Source of the DNA: Nocardioides rubriscoriae
GTDB lineage: Bacteria > Actinomycetota > Actinomycetes > Propionibacteriales > Nocardioidaceae
Assembly: GCF_008087085.1 (NCBI RefSeq)
Contig: NZ_VIYJ01000002.1
Location: 186,001-250,000, forward strand
Length of the DNA stretch: 64,000 nt
Direction: 5' to 3'
The notes below the pieces were generated by a model. It saw only the letters and a program-made list of their open reading frames with translations, did not search any database and was not told the origin of the DNA. Positions 44,416 to 53,736 of this stretch are shown here, piece after piece (position 1 is the stretch's first letter; each line of letters starts with the position of its first letter). A program made the position numbers and the translations under genes.

Positions 44416-45239
44416 GCCAATCGGTGAGCCGGCCGACCACCTCGGGCTCAGTCGCGACCGCGACTCGTCGCGGTGTCCTCCCGGCGCTTCTGGTTCTCTG
44501 GTTGGTGATCCCGTTGACTCCACTGGTGCTGTGGGCAGGCGCCACACGCTGGTCCGGGACGGCGCGGCTGCCCCAGGACTTGGGTGTTCGTGGGTGGCGA
44601 GAGGCTGTGGACACCGGCGTCATCTCGGCATTGGTCCACTCCGGTCTGCTCGGAACCGCGGTCGCGCTGATCGCGACGCCGCTGGGGGTGATGGCCGGTC
44701 GGGCGCTGGGGTGGCGGCTCTTACGCAGACCTGCGCTGCCGTCGATCGTCCTGCTCGGGCCGGTCGTACTGGCCCCGTTTGCGGTCGCGATGGGTCTTGA
44801 CGTCGTCATCCTGCGCGTGGGGATCCCCGAAGAAGTCGCGGTGGTTCTGGTCCTCAGCGTGTTCGCGCTGCCCTACACCACCTACACCATGCGAGCCACC
44901 TATCTCGCCCTGGACCCCGACCTGGAAGAGCAGGCACGGGTCCTCGGCGCCAGCCCGCGCCAAGCCCGACATCGAGTCACGCTCCCGGCCGCCACCGCCG
45001 GATTCGTCACCGCCACCGGACTCGCTTTCCTGGTCGGTTGGAGCGACTACGCGGTCACCCTGCTCATCGGGGGCGGACAGATCATCACAACTCCCATACT
45101 GATTGGCTCCTCGGCAGCCGGATCCGGTAACGACGCCCTGACCTCGACCCTTGCCGTCTCCACCAGCCTGCCGCCGCTCGTGGCCCTGGCGGTCTTCACC
45201 TACGCGGCCTCACGCCGCAGAACGGCTCCCCGATCATGA
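44412..45239 (+). CDS. ABC transporter permease, YnjC C-half-like
   Basis: 275 residues, six helices, starting at an ATG overlapping the previous stop. Contact loop LEEQARVLGASPRQARHRVTLPAATAGF. Forms the importer channel with the previous gene product. The open frame upstream of 44412 lies antiparallel over the first permease and is not coding. Confidence 0.87.
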   Translation: MSQSVSRPTTSGSVATATRRGVLPALLVLWLVIPLTPLVLWAGATRWSGTARLPQDLGVRGWREAVDTGVISALVHSGLLGTAVALIATPLGVMAGRALGWRLLRRPALPSIVLLGPVVLAPFAVAMGLDVVILRVGIPEEVAVVLVLSVFALPYTTYTMRATYLALDPDLEEQARVLGASPRQARHRVTLPAATAGFVTATGLAFLVGWSDYAVTLLIGGGQIITTPILIGSSAAGSGNDALTSTLAVSTSLPPLVALAVFTYAASRRRTAPRS

Positions 45240-46345
45240 CCGCCGCCCTGACCCTCTCCGGCATCAGCCACCGCCACCCCGGTGCCGCGCAGCCGACGCT
45301 CGCCGGGATCGACCTCGAGGTCCAGGACGGGCAGATGCTCGCGGTCCTCGGGCCCTCCGGATCCGGCAAGACCACCCTGCTCAGGGTCGCGGCCGGCCTG
45401 GAGCAGCCCGAGGCCGGGGACGTGCTGCTCGACGGCACCAGCGTCCTGGACGTCGCGCCGGAGCGGCGCGACCTCACCGTCATGTTCCAGAAGCCGCACC
45501 TCTTCCCCCACTTGAGCGTGCTGGACAACGTCGCCTTCGCGGATCGACTACGCGGCCAGAGTCGCTCGCAGAGCAGGGCCACCGCCCAGCGATACCTCGA
45601 CCTCGTCCACCTCGGTGACCTCGGCCCCCGCCGACCCCGGGCGCTCTCCGGCGGACAGGAGCAACGCGTCGCCCTGGCACGGGCGCTGGCCGCCACCCGA
45701 CGGGTCATGCTCCTCGACGAGCCGTTCAGCGCCCTCGACAACCACCTCCGCACGTCGATGCACCAACTGCTGGTCGAGGTGCGCGCCGCCCTGGACCCCA
45801 CCGTCGTCCTCGTGACGCACGACCTCGACGAGGCTGCCCTGGCCGACCGGGTCGCCGTACTCGTCGAGGGACGCATCGAACACTGCGACACCATCCAGAC
45901 GCTCTACACGGCTCCGAAGACCTTGGCGGTCGCGCGGCTCGTGGGCGGCTTCAACGAGCTGCCCGGGGTGGTGAGGTCCGGCGTCCATCACTCCATCCTC
46001 GGGGCGGCTGCGCTTCCCACCTCTCTCGCTGCGGACGGCCCTGCCGTGCTGCTGGCCCGCAAGGAGGGACTTGCTCTCACCGAACCGCACACGACGGGCA
46101 CGGCGACCGGTCTGGTGGTGGAGGTTCGCCAGTCGGGCCCCCACCAGGACGTGATCGTGGAGATGGCGTCATCGCGCCCCGTGGCGGCGACCAGGCTCAC
46201 GGTCGAGGTGCGACTCGGGACGACCCTGCGCCCGGGCGATCGCACGGGCGTGGTCCTGCCGGGACCCGAAGGGCTGTGGGTCGTCAGCGGCGCGTCGCCC
46301 CAGGTCGCAGAGCGGTCCAGCACGAGCATGCTCACCACCAGGTGA
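45236..46345 (+). CDS. ABC transporter ATP-binding protein, YnjD-like
   Basis: 369 residues. Walker A GPSGSGKTT, Q-loop VMFQKPHLFPHLSV, signature LSGGQEQRVALARAL, Walker B VMLLDEPFSALD, H-loop VTHDLDE. A C-terminal domain of about 130 residues is TOBE-like, longer than E. coli YnjD, as in spermidine/iron-type importers. ATGA overlap with the permease gene. Completes the importer. Confidence 0.9.
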   Translation: MTAALTLSGISHRHPGAAQPTLAGIDLEVQDGQMLAVLGPSGSGKTTLLRVAAGLEQPEAGDVLLDGTSVLDVAPERRDLTVMFQKPHLFPHLSVLDNVAFADRLRGQSRSQSRATAQRYLDLVHLGDLGPRRPRALSGGQEQRVALARALAATRRVMLLDEPFSALDNHLRTSMHQLLVEVRAALDPTVVLVTHDLDEAALADRVAVLVEGRIEHCDTIQTLYTAPKTLAVARLVGGFNELPGVVRSGVHHSILGAAALPTSLAADGPAVLLARKEGLALTEPHTTGTATGLVVEVRQSGPHQDVIVEMASSRPVAATRLTVEVRLGTTLRPGDRTGVVLPGPEGLWVVSGASPQVAERSSTSMLTTR

Positions 46346-46462
46346 GCACCGTGCTCGAGACCCTGACCTCGTCGGGCTGTGGAATGAGTCCTGCCCCTCC
46401 CAAGAACAGGTGCCTTCATCGCGCCGGCCCCTCGTCGCCCCCTGTCGTCAAGCCGCGAGGGC

Positions 46463-46478
46463 TACGGTGAACGACATG
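46463..46478 (+). promoter_or_regulatory. Leaderless promoter of HAD gene
   Basis: TACGGT at 46463-46468, seven bases, ATG at 46476. This separates the gene from the importer operon upstream. Confidence 0.45.
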
Positions 46479-47207
46479 TCGCGCGCCTTCCTGGACCAGT
46501 CACTGCCCAGTGTCGACCACGCCGCCAGCCCCGACGGTCCGCGGCTCCCACGGCTACTGATCTTCGACGTCAACGAGACCCTGTCGGACATGTCGCCCAT
46601 GGCGGGTCATTTCGCGAACGTCGGAGCTCCTGCTCACTTCGCGACCAGCTGGTTCGCGGGTGTGCTGCGCGACGGCTTCGCGCTGACATCCGTCGACGCC
46701 AGTGACTCGTTCGCCCGCATCGCAGCCGAGTCGTTGCGGGGCGGCCTCCACGGGGTGCCCTTGAACCGCGGACTGGAGGAGGCGGTCTCTCACATCATGC
46801 ACGGGTTCAGCGGACTCCCCGTCCACGCCGATGTGCCCGACGGCATCCGTGCGCTCAGTGATCTCGGGATTCGCCTGGTGACCCTCAGCAACGGGTCTGC
46901 TTCGGTCGCCGAGGCGCTGTTCGACCGTGCCGGCATTCGGCACTACTTCGAGTGCCTGCTGACGGTGGAGGATGCCGGCCGCTGGAAACCCGCGCCAGAG
47001 GCTTACGCGTACGCCTTGCAGCAGTGCGGCGTCGACCCGGAGGACGCGATGCTCGTCGCCGTTCACCCGTGGGACACCGACGGGGCGTCTCGGGCAGGTC
47101 TGGCCACCGCGTGGCTGAACCGGACGGGTGGTCCCTATCCTGCGTATTTCACAGCCCCCGACCTCCGGACGTCATCCTTGTCCGACCTCGCCGACCAGCT
47201 CCGCTGA
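46476..47207 (+). CDS. Haloacid dehalogenase type II-like HAD enzyme
   Basis: 243 residues. Nucleophile Asp31 in IFDVNETLSD, Ser/Asn motif LSNGS, Lys in WKPAPEAY and the acidic end VAVHPWDTDGASRAG, in the order of L-2-haloacid dehalogenases and related phosphatases. Whether it removes halide is not certain: the WD in HPWDTDGA matches dehalogenases, while DVNETL is shared with uncharacterised relatives. Confidence 0.8.
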   Translation: MSRAFLDQSLPSVDHAASPDGPRLPRLLIFDVNETLSDMSPMAGHFANVGAPAHFATSWFAGVLRDGFALTSVDASDSFARIAAESLRGGLHGVPLNRGLEEAVSHIMHGFSGLPVHADVPDGIRALSDLGIRLVTLSNGSASVAEALFDRAGIRHYFECLLTVEDAGRWKPAPEAYAYALQQCGVDPEDAMLVAVHPWDTDGASRAGLATAWLNRTGGPYPAYFTAPDLRTSSLSDLADQLR

Positions 47208-47355
47208 GCCGATGCAGCCGTCCGGGCCCGGCTGCGCAACACCGCGGAACAGCCCGAACGTCGCAGCGAGGTCCCGGGTGCACCAGCGGTGCCGCCCCGA
47301 CGACATGGACGTCCGGGCGGCACCGCAGCGTGATGCGACCGCGGAGGTCGAGCTC

Positions 47356-47898
47356 TCAGAGCGCCGGGGCCGCCGGCAGGTCGAGATCGGTCTTCACGAA
47401 GTGGTTGAAGAAGTTCGTGAGCAGGTTCAGGGTGACGTGCGCGGACAGCTCCGTGAGCTGGTCGTCGGTCCATCCCGCGTCGAGCGCCGCCTGCCAGGCG
47501 GCGTCGTCGACCGTGCCGATGTTGGTCGTGTACTGGCGAGCGAGAACGAGCAGCGCGTCCAGCTTGGCGTCGAAGCCCGCGTCGCCTCGCCGGATGCCGA
47601 TCATCTCGTCGTTGCTCAGGCCAGCAGCCTTGCCTCCACCGGTGTGGGCGGCCTGGCAGTAGCTGCACCCGTCCGCGTTGCCCACGGCCAGGGCGATGGC
47701 CTCTCGGGTCCGTGCATCGAACGTCCCGTAGTCGGCGATGACCTGCTGGACGGCGACGTAGCTCTGCAGCACCACTGGCGAGTGGGCCATCTCGCCGTGA
47801 ATGTTGAGGACCTTGCCGAACTTCGCCTCCAGAGCCTTCAGCTCGTCACGGCTCTGCTCCGGGGCACTCTCGATCGTGTGGACGGGGATCCGGGCCAT
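47356..47898 (-). CDS. AhpD/carboxymuconolactone decarboxylase-like peroxidase-type protein
   Basis: 180 residues, all-helical. Redox motif C78SYC81 with QAAH85 and upstream Glu67 form the AhpD-type proton relay. Families of this kind reduce peroxides or act with thiols. E. coli YnjA is also in this superfamily and lies beside ynjBCD, so this gene may be part of the same functional set though it is 1 kb from the importer here. GAGGAG Shine-Dalgarno. Divergent from a Crp/Fnr gene. Confidence 0.87.
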   Translation of the reverse strand: MARIPVHTIESAPEQSRDELKALEAKFGKVLNIHGEMAHSPVVLQSYVAVQQVIADYGTFDARTREAIALAVGNADGCSYCQAAHTGGGKAAGLSNDEMIGIRRGDAGFDAKLDALLVLARQYTTNIGTVDDAAWQAALDAGWTDDQLTELSAHVTLNLLTNFFNHFVKTDLDLPAAPAL

Positions 47899-47974
47899 GG
47901 TGATTCTCCTCTGCGGGGTGGATGCGTTCCTGACGTCGGTGTCAGCAACGCCGTACCCCCCTTTCGTCCCGGAG

Positions 47975-47990
47975 TGTCACCTGGACGACA
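47975..47990. promoter_or_regulatory. Possible Crp/Fnr-type operator
   Basis: TGTCACCTGGACGACA is a TGTC-N8-GACA inverted repeat in the 132-bp gap between the AhpD-like gene and the divergent Crp/Fnr-family gene. Position and symmetry fit autoregulation, but the sequence is only loosely similar to Crp or Fnr consensus sites. Confidence 0.35.
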
Positions 47991-48030
47991 ATGTTGGCTC
48001 TTCCCTTCGCAACCGGCACGCAGGAGAACC

Positions 48031-48723
48031 ATGCGCAGGCACGACGAACAGTCGGCCTCCTTCCGCGACGCCCTCTGGGTCTCACGGTGCGTGGGGCACG
48101 CGGAGACGACGCCCCTGCGGCTCGAGGACGTGGAGGGCCTGGCCCGGTTCATCGAGGTACGGACCTTGGCGGCAGGAGAGCCGCTGCAGCGCGCGGGGGA
48201 GGTGCCGCAGGCAGTGAGTATCGTCCGCCAGGGTTGCCTGGAGCTGGCGGTGCAAGGCCCGTCGGGACGGATGGTCATCCAGACCCTGCGACCAGGTGAC
48301 ATCGACGGTGACATCCAGATCCTGCTCGGGTTGCCGATGCCGTACGAAACCCGGGCCAACACCGAGACCACCTGTCTGATGGTGAGTCGTAGCCACTTCG
48401 AGGAGCTGCTCGCCAGTCATCCCCCGGTGTCGCGGAGGTGGCTGACGAGCGTGTCTCAGCGCCTGGCTCGATCTCACTCCCGGTTGACGAGCCTGCTCGG
48501 ACAGCCACTCGAGATCCAGGTGGCACAACTGCTGTTGGAGGAACGGGTGGACGACGTGGTGTCCCTTCGCCAGACGACCGTGGCCGCGCTCCTCGGCGTC
48601 CGCCGCGCGTCCGTCAATCGGATTCTCCGGAAGTTCGCTCGCGCAGGCATGGTCGAGATCGGCTACGGCAAGGTACAGATTCTCGATGCCGGGGCCCTCG
48701 CGCACCGCACTACCGAGCTCTAG
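48031..48723 (+). CDS. Crp/Fnr-family transcriptional regulator
   Basis: 230 residues. Cyclic-nucleotide-binding-like beta-roll (about 30-135) with GRMVIQTLRPGDIDGDIQILLGLPMPYET, then a winged helix with TTVAALLGVRRASVNRILRKFARAGMVEI. There is no N-terminal Cys cluster for Fe-S sensing (only one Cys near the N-terminus in SRCVGH). ATG at 48031 with GGAGA. Likely controls the divergent AhpD-like gene. Confidence 0.88.
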   Translation: MRRHDEQSASFRDALWVSRCVGHAETTPLRLEDVEGLARFIEVRTLAAGEPLQRAGEVPQAVSIVRQGCLELAVQGPSGRMVIQTLRPGDIDGDIQILLGLPMPYETRANTETTCLMVSRSHFEELLASHPPVSRRWLTSVSQRLARSHSRLTSLLGQPLEIQVAQLLLEERVDDVVSLRQTTVAALLGVRRASVNRILRKFARAGMVEIGYGKVQILDAGALAHRTTEL

Positions 48724-48882
48724 CCCAGGGGATGTCCATCTCAGGTGGCGCTCGGCCTGCGTCTGCCACAGCTCACGGTCGTTCACCGGCAGTCAGACGC
48801 GGCCGAGCTGCGGCTAAGATCTGCAACGGTGTGCCGGGAAGTCTGGTCGGCTCCCGCTCACCAACCCCGAAAGAGAGCATCC

Positions 48883-50307
48883 GTGCGCACTTCGTCCCCG
48901 ACCACTGCGTCCTTGGTCTTGCCGTCTGGGCCTTCCGGCTTCTTGCACCGACGGTCCGTGTTGATGCTCGCGTTCGCGTTCGCCGTGATGGCGGACCCGG
49001 TGTCGTCGGTGGCCTACGCCGTGGAGGCGGCGCTGCGGGCCCTGGACGGTGACCTGGCCCTGCTCGTCCCCACGATGGGACTGGTGGTCGCGATCATCGC
49101 GCTGATCATCGTGAACTACCAACAGCTGATCACCCGCTACCCCCACGGTGGGGGTGCCTCGGCGGCGGCCGGAGAGGCGTTCGGCGAGGCGTGGGCGTTC
49201 ATTCCGATTGGCGCCCTGATCGTGGACTTCGTCCTGACGATCGCGATCAGCGTCTCGGCGGGCGCCTCTGCAACGATCGCCTACTTCCCGGGGCTGGCGC
49301 CCTGGCGGGTGCCGCTGGCGCTTCTGCTGGTGGTCGTCGTAGGCGGTATCACCTGGTTCGGGCACCTCGGCCGGTTGTTCTTCGCATTGATGACCCTCGC
49401 GTTCATCGTCGTGGCCGGCGTCGTGCTGGTCTTCGGGCTCGGTGCAACACCCCACCAGGTGGGCACCATCACCCAGACGTCCGGACGGGAGTCGCTGCTG
49501 GCCGTCGCGCTGGCGTTCCCGGTGGCCATGGCCTTGGCCACCGGGGTCGAGGCCCCGTCCTCGGCCATTGCGCAGCTGGGGCAGCTTGACGACGTGGGGC
49601 GCCGACAGTTCGGGCGCGTCACCCTGTGGCTCACGCTCGGCATCGTCGGGAGCATCACGGTGGGGCTGGCGGTCGAGGCCCACCGCCTGCGGATCGGTAT
49701 CCCGCACGCTGAGACCACGCAGATCGCGGAACTGGCCCGCGTCGCCGCGCCGGGTCCCGTCTTCGCCGCGTTCCAGCTGGTCACCGCTCTGCTGCTGTTG
49801 TCCGCAGCCAGTTCCTCGTTCCAGGCCGGTCCCGGTCTGTTGAAGGCTCTGGCGCGTCACGAGAACCAAGAAGGCCGGACGATCGGCATCCTTGCGCGCG
49901 GGCTGGGCCGCACGAATGCCCACCACACGCCGTACTGGGGCGTCGTCCTGTTCACCACCATCTCCGCCGCGGTGGTGGCGGCCGCGGGAGCACGGGACCA
50001 GGAGCTGGTGCTGTTCTACGCGGTCTCGGTGTTCTTGAGCTTTCTGGCCGGGCTGCTCGCGATGGCGCTGTTCTCCCACCGGGACGCCCACACCGGCTCC
50101 CTGGTTCTGAACCTCGGGGGCGCAGTCGTGGTTGCGTTCACCTTGGCGATCAACCTGGCCCGGGGCGTGCCGTTGGTCAGCCTCGGCGCGGCCCTGCTGG
50201 TGGCGGCCGTGCTCTTCGGGACCTGGGTGCGGGCCGGCAGACCCGGGGGCATTGGAAATCTGGCCGCCCAGGCGGAAGGAGCGCCCCCCGACGACGGCCA
50301 AGGCTGA
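48883..50307 (+). CDS. APC-family permease
   Basis: 474 residues with about 12 helices. MLAFAFAVMADPVSSVAYAVEAALRAL resembles the DALSSVAYAPDE opening of the KimA-like protein earlier in the window; helix 6 region has ALATGVEAPSSAIAQL. It lacks the soluble C-terminal domain. Substrate could be an amino acid or cation. GTG at 48883 with AAAGAGAG upstream. Confidence 0.8.
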   Translation: MRTSSPTTASLVLPSGPSGFLHRRSVLMLAFAFAVMADPVSSVAYAVEAALRALDGDLALLVPTMGLVVAIIALIIVNYQQLITRYPHGGGASAAAGEAFGEAWAFIPIGALIVDFVLTIAISVSAGASATIAYFPGLAPWRVPLALLLVVVVGGITWFGHLGRLFFALMTLAFIVVAGVVLVFGLGATPHQVGTITQTSGRESLLAVALAFPVAMALATGVEAPSSAIAQLGQLDDVGRRQFGRVTLWLTLGIVGSITVGLAVEAHRLRIGIPHAETTQIAELARVAAPGPVFAAFQLVTALLLLSAASSSFQAGPGLLKALARHENQEGRTIGILARGLGRTNAHHTPYWGVVLFTTISAAVVAAAGARDQELVLFYAVSVFLSFLAGLLAMALFSHRDAHTGSLVLNLGGAVVVAFTLAINLARGVPLVSLGAALLVAAVLFGTWVRAGRPGGIGNLAAQAEGAPPDDGQG

Positions 50308-50800
50308 CGCACGGCACCCCGGATGGAGGGCGCAGCGTTCGCCTGCGTACGGGGGACGCCGCGTTGGACGTCCTCCGTACGGCGTGAGCGGTGTGCTGGA
50401 GGAGGTCGCCCGACCGACGACGCTTGGGTACGGGGGGTCTCGTTGCCCAGGAGGCCATCGCCGAGGCCCGGCAGCAGAGCGACGCGGGTGACGCGGCGCG
50501 AGATCGACTCCGTTCGCTGCTCGGTCGGGCCACCTCCGTCAAGCGGGCACTGGTGCTCAATACCGGACGACGCGTCGTGCCGAGGGCCGACGAGGCGCGA
50601 GACCGCATCGGGGCCGGCGCCTCAGGACGTCTCAGGGCTGCTGGCTGTCAGCCGCTCAGACGCGAGGTCGCCGGATGGAGAAGCTGATGGCGGTCAATGA
50701 CCGCACGATCTCGTCTGCCTGGGTAAGGGCCTCGACGACCTAGTGCGCCGGTCCACGGTCGCCCACCTCTGAGGCAGGTCAGCCTTTCGGAGCGCTCCGG
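50308..50800. other. Gene-poor region, possible decayed sequence
   Basis: About 490 bp with no gene I can support. A 98-codon forward frame (50391-50687) contains a plausible amphipathic stretch (QEAIAEARQQSDAGDAARDR) but also Arg/Gly-rich shadow-like sequence and no clear start. It may be remnant DNA at the start of the decayed stretch that continues to 53.6 kb. Confidence 0.4.
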
Positions 50801-51289
50801 TCATCCCCGAAGCGGATCGGGGGCTTCGGCGATCCGTTTGATCGCCGCAAGAGTCGTCGGGATGCCGTCGAGGGCCTGCTGGGTGCGGTCCGCGATCTCG
50901 GCGACCGCGTCGTCGCCGAACTTCTCCTCGAACATGGCGATCCCTGCCGGGAGAAACTCCCAGGACTCGATCAGCTTCGTCCCCGTCTGCGCCGGCACGA
51001 GGGCGAACCCCCAGCGCACGAACCCGCCGCCGACGATCCAGGCAAACTCGCGACCGTGCTCGGCCGCCACCACGGACCGGGTCTCCCAAGTCCGGTGCGG
51101 CAGCTCGTTGCGGCCGGTGAACCACGCACCGACCCGGCCAGCGGTGGCTTCGTCGTCCCACCAGCACGACGTGCAGACCGGACTCCACTCACCGGTGCGG
51201 GTGATGTCCGAGACCAGGTCGTAGAGCGCCTCGGCCGACGCATCGACCTTGATGGACTCCTGGTGGCTGCGGACGCTCGCCTTGCTCAT
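50801..51289 (-). CDS. SRPBCC (polyketide cyclase/START-like) family protein
   Basis: 162 residues. The helix-grip fold pattern is seen in SIKVDASAEALYDLVSDITRTGEWSPVC, a beta-rich middle and a long C-terminal helix. Such proteins bind hydrophobic ligands. Common in actinobacteria; ligand unknown. GAGAGG Shine-Dalgarno. It is 22 bp downstream of the Rv2466c-like gene and could be co-transcribed with it. Confidence 0.85.
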   Translation of the reverse strand: MSKASVRSHQESIKVDASAEALYDLVSDITRTGEWSPVCTSCWWDDEATAGRVGAWFTGRNELPHRTWETRSVVAAEHGREFAWIVGGGFVRWGFALVPAQTGTKLIESWEFLPAGIAMFEEKFGDDAVAEIADRTQQALDGIPTTLAAIKRIAEAPDPLRG

Positions 51290-51311
51290 GACCCCAACCT
51301 CTCAGACATGC

Positions 51312-52049
51312 TCACTTCTTGAGCCGGCGGCTGCCGCCGTGCCAGTCCTCCTGCTTGCCGGCGGTCTCGGCGTCGCCGCCGAGCGCGGCCAGCTGGGGCT
51401 GCTCGCGCAGGCTGCGCTTGAGCTCGGCGAATCCCGGGAAGCGGGCCAGGCCGACCACGTGGTCCCACAGCTCGACCGCTGTCTCCTCGCGCGGCAGACG
51501 GCTGATCACCGGCCCGAAGAAAGCCACACCGGCAGGCGGCTCGAAGTGGATGATGGGCGTGCCCACGTCCTTGCCCGTCAGTGAGAGGGCCTCGTCGGTT
51601 TCCTGCCTGATCTCGGCGTCCCACGACTCGTCGTCGAGAGCATCCGCCAGCTCGAGCGGGAGCCCCGCTTCAGCCAGGATGGGCTCCACGAACTCACGAG
51701 TGCCGCGGACCTCCCGCACCTGCGTCTCGGTGCGGCGCTCCTCCGCCGCGGGCGCGACGTCGAAGATGTGTGCCCCGAACGCTGCGTACAGCGGCGCCAT
51801 CGCCTCGCGGCCGTGCTCCGACCTCGCCCGGGCGGCCACCCGCAGGAGACGCAGCCCGGCGGTGTGCCCGGCTTCGTACTCGGGCGGGAACTGGGCGTCG
51901 TAGTCGACGTCGGCGTTGATCAGCCGCAGCGAGATGAACCGCCAGTCCACCGTGTAGTCACGCTGCGACTGCACCTGGCGCACCCACTTGCTGGTCATCC
52001 AGGCGAAGGGGCAGACCGGGTCGAAGTAGAAGTTGATGTCGGCGTCCAT
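51312..52049 (-). CDS. Rv2466c-family (mycothiol-dependent nitroreductase-type) DsbA-fold protein
   Basis: 245 residues. Thioredoxin/DsbA fold with the active site in DPVCPFAWMTSKW. In M. tuberculosis Rv2466c the motif is CPWC; here it is C13-P-F-A16, so only one active-site Cys is present and a monothiol mycothiol-type mechanism is implied. Long helical insertion and GTPIIHFEPPAG cis-Pro loop present. Leaderless start after TAGGGT. Confidence 0.85.
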   Translation of the reverse strand: MDADINFYFDPVCPFAWMTSKWVRQVQSQRDYTVDWRFISLRLINADVDYDAQFPPEYEAGHTAGLRLLRVAARARSEHGREAMAPLYAAFGAHIFDVAPAAEERRTETQVREVRGTREFVEPILAEAGLPLELADALDDESWDAEIRQETDEALSLTGKDVGTPIIHFEPPAGVAFFGPVISRLPREETAVELWDHVVGLARFPGFAELKRSLREQPQLAALGGDAETAGKQEDWHGGSRRLKK

Positions 52050-52061
52050 CTCTTCACCCTA
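52050..52061 (-). promoter_or_regulatory. -10 element of leaderless Rv2466c-like gene
   Basis: Reverse strand TAGGGT (52061-52056), six bases, ATG at 52049. Confidence 0.45.
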
Positions 52062-52081
52062 GACCGGGGTCGAGGCGGGCC

Positions 52082-53112
52082 GGCCCCGCCGCGGACGGCC
52101 TCTTCGGCGTCGGCTTCTCGAGGGTGCTGTACGCGATCGAGGACGCCTGTGACTGGGTCTGGCGCGGGCCGGAGTGGCTGCGACCGGCGGTGGGCGGGCT
52201 GCTGCTCGGGGTGGTGCTGCTCGTGCTGCCGCAGATGTACGGCGTGGGGTACCTGGTCCTGGGGCGGGCCGTGGACGGCGACTACGCCGTCGGCTTCCTG
52301 ATCCTGCTGCTGGTCGGCAAGGTGGTCGCCTGCAGCCTGACCATCGGGATCGGCGGGTCGGGCGGCGTGTTCGCACCCAGCCTGTTCTGCGGCGCCATGC
52401 TCGCGGCGGCGTACGGCGCGGTGGTCCACGGGCTGCTGCCGGGCGCCGGCGGCTCGCCCGGCGCCTACGCCCTGGTGGGGATGGGGGCGTTGTTCGCTGG
52501 CGCGGCGCGCGCTCCCGTCACCGCGGTGGTGATCCTCTTCGAGCTGACGGGGGAGTACACCATCATCCTGCCGCTGATGCTCGCGATCGTGCTCGCGACC
52601 GGCGTGAGTCACCTCGTCTCCCACGACACCGTCTACACCCGCAAGCTGCTGCGTCGCGGCATCGACCTCGAGGCGCCCGCCGACCCAGGACTCGGCCGGC
52701 GGCCTGTGTCTTCCGCCATGCGCCGCTGCCCGTGGTGGCGGCCCGGCTGGCCGAGGCGGACGAGGCGGACGAGGCCGCGTTGCCGGTGCTTCACGAGGAC
52801 GGGACCCTCGCGGGCGTCGTGGGCGCCCGCGCGCTCGTGGACGCACTGACCGCCGGGGAGGAGCTCAGCGTCGGTGACCTCGCCGACCCGGTCGGCCTCC
52901 CGGCGGGCGCCCCGCTGTCCGATGCCCTGCACCTGCTCGACCTGGGAACGGCCGCGGTCGCCGTCACCGGCCAGGACGGCCGGCTCGTCGGATGGCTGGG
53001 CCACCGTGAGGCACTCCAGGCGGTGGGCACGACAGCCGGACGGCCTTGGGAAAGGGCCGCACCACCTACACGCGAGGACGTCGCGAACGCCCTGACCGAC
53101 TCCGCCGCGTAG
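52082..53112 (+). pseudogene. ClC chloride channel remnant with CBS region
   Basis: Translation resumes mid-protein at GLFGVGFSRVLYAIED and runs through the ClC helices with the filter motif IGGSGGVFAPSLF and FELTGEYTIILPLMLA. The N-terminal half with the other filter loops is absent. Near 52719 the frame must shift by one base: before it the product reads EAPADPGLGRRPVSSAM, after it, in another frame, APLPVVAARLAEADE and the rest of a CBS-domain pair to a stop at 53112. 5'-truncated and frameshifted, so not functional. Confidence 0.8.
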
Positions 53113-53130
53113 TTCATCCGCGAACAGGCT

Positions 53131-53613
53131 TGGACGGGGTCGCGACCGTCGGCCAGTCGATGGGCGGCCGTATGGTGCTCGAGCTCGCACGGCGAGGCGT
53201 CGGCGGCGACACCGTGGCGTTGGACCCGGGCGGCTTCTGGAGCGACCGCGAGCTCGTCGTCTTGGCGCCACGCTGCGGCCGTCGATCGCTCTGGTCCGAG
53301 CGCTGCGCGGCATGCTGCCGTCGTTGCTCGGCAGCGCTGTGGGACGGACGCTGCTGCTCGCTCAGCTGTCGGCGCGGCCCTGGGCGCCCTGACCAAGGGG
53401 CCTCAGCACCAGGGAGCCCCGGCCGGCACGGTGCCCGGCCGGGTCACGATCGGTTGGGGTCGTCGTGACCTGGTGACCGTGCCGAGCCAGGCCGCACGTG
53501 TCACGGAGCTGTTCCCCGACGCGGTGCTGCACTGGTTCGAACGATGCGGTCATTTTCCACAGTGGGACGCACCGAGCCAAGCCGTCCGGCTGATCCTGGA
53601 CAGCACCGACTGA
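53131..53613 (+). pseudogene. Alpha/beta hydrolase remnant
   Basis: Starts inside a hydrolase at LDGVATVGQSMGGRMVLELARRG (nucleophile elbow G-x-S-x-G). Frame change near 53265 is needed to continue as GATLRPSIALVRALRGMLPSLLG; this frame stops near 53392. A third piece with RVTIGWGRRDLVTVPSQAARV and the His region CGHFPQWDAPSQAV runs to 53613. The middle (lid) part is missing. Several lesions, so clearly dead. Confidence 0.75.
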
Positions 53614-53736
53614 CGTTCGCGGCCCGGCCACACGACGGCTGCACTGCGTCGCATGGCACGGCGGGATCGGCACGCGACGCGTGACCTGCGGGATGCGATC
53701 GGGACAGGCGACAGCTCGCGGTTTGGTTGAGGACAC

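Noticed and set aside
50391..50687. 98-codon forward frame as a gene
   Set aside because: No credible start with Shine-Dalgarno or leaderless motif and no recognisable domain; codon use looks like shadow sequence.
52082..53112. Intact ClC channel
   Set aside because: The N-terminal half with two of the ion-filter loops is absent and a frame change is required near 52719.
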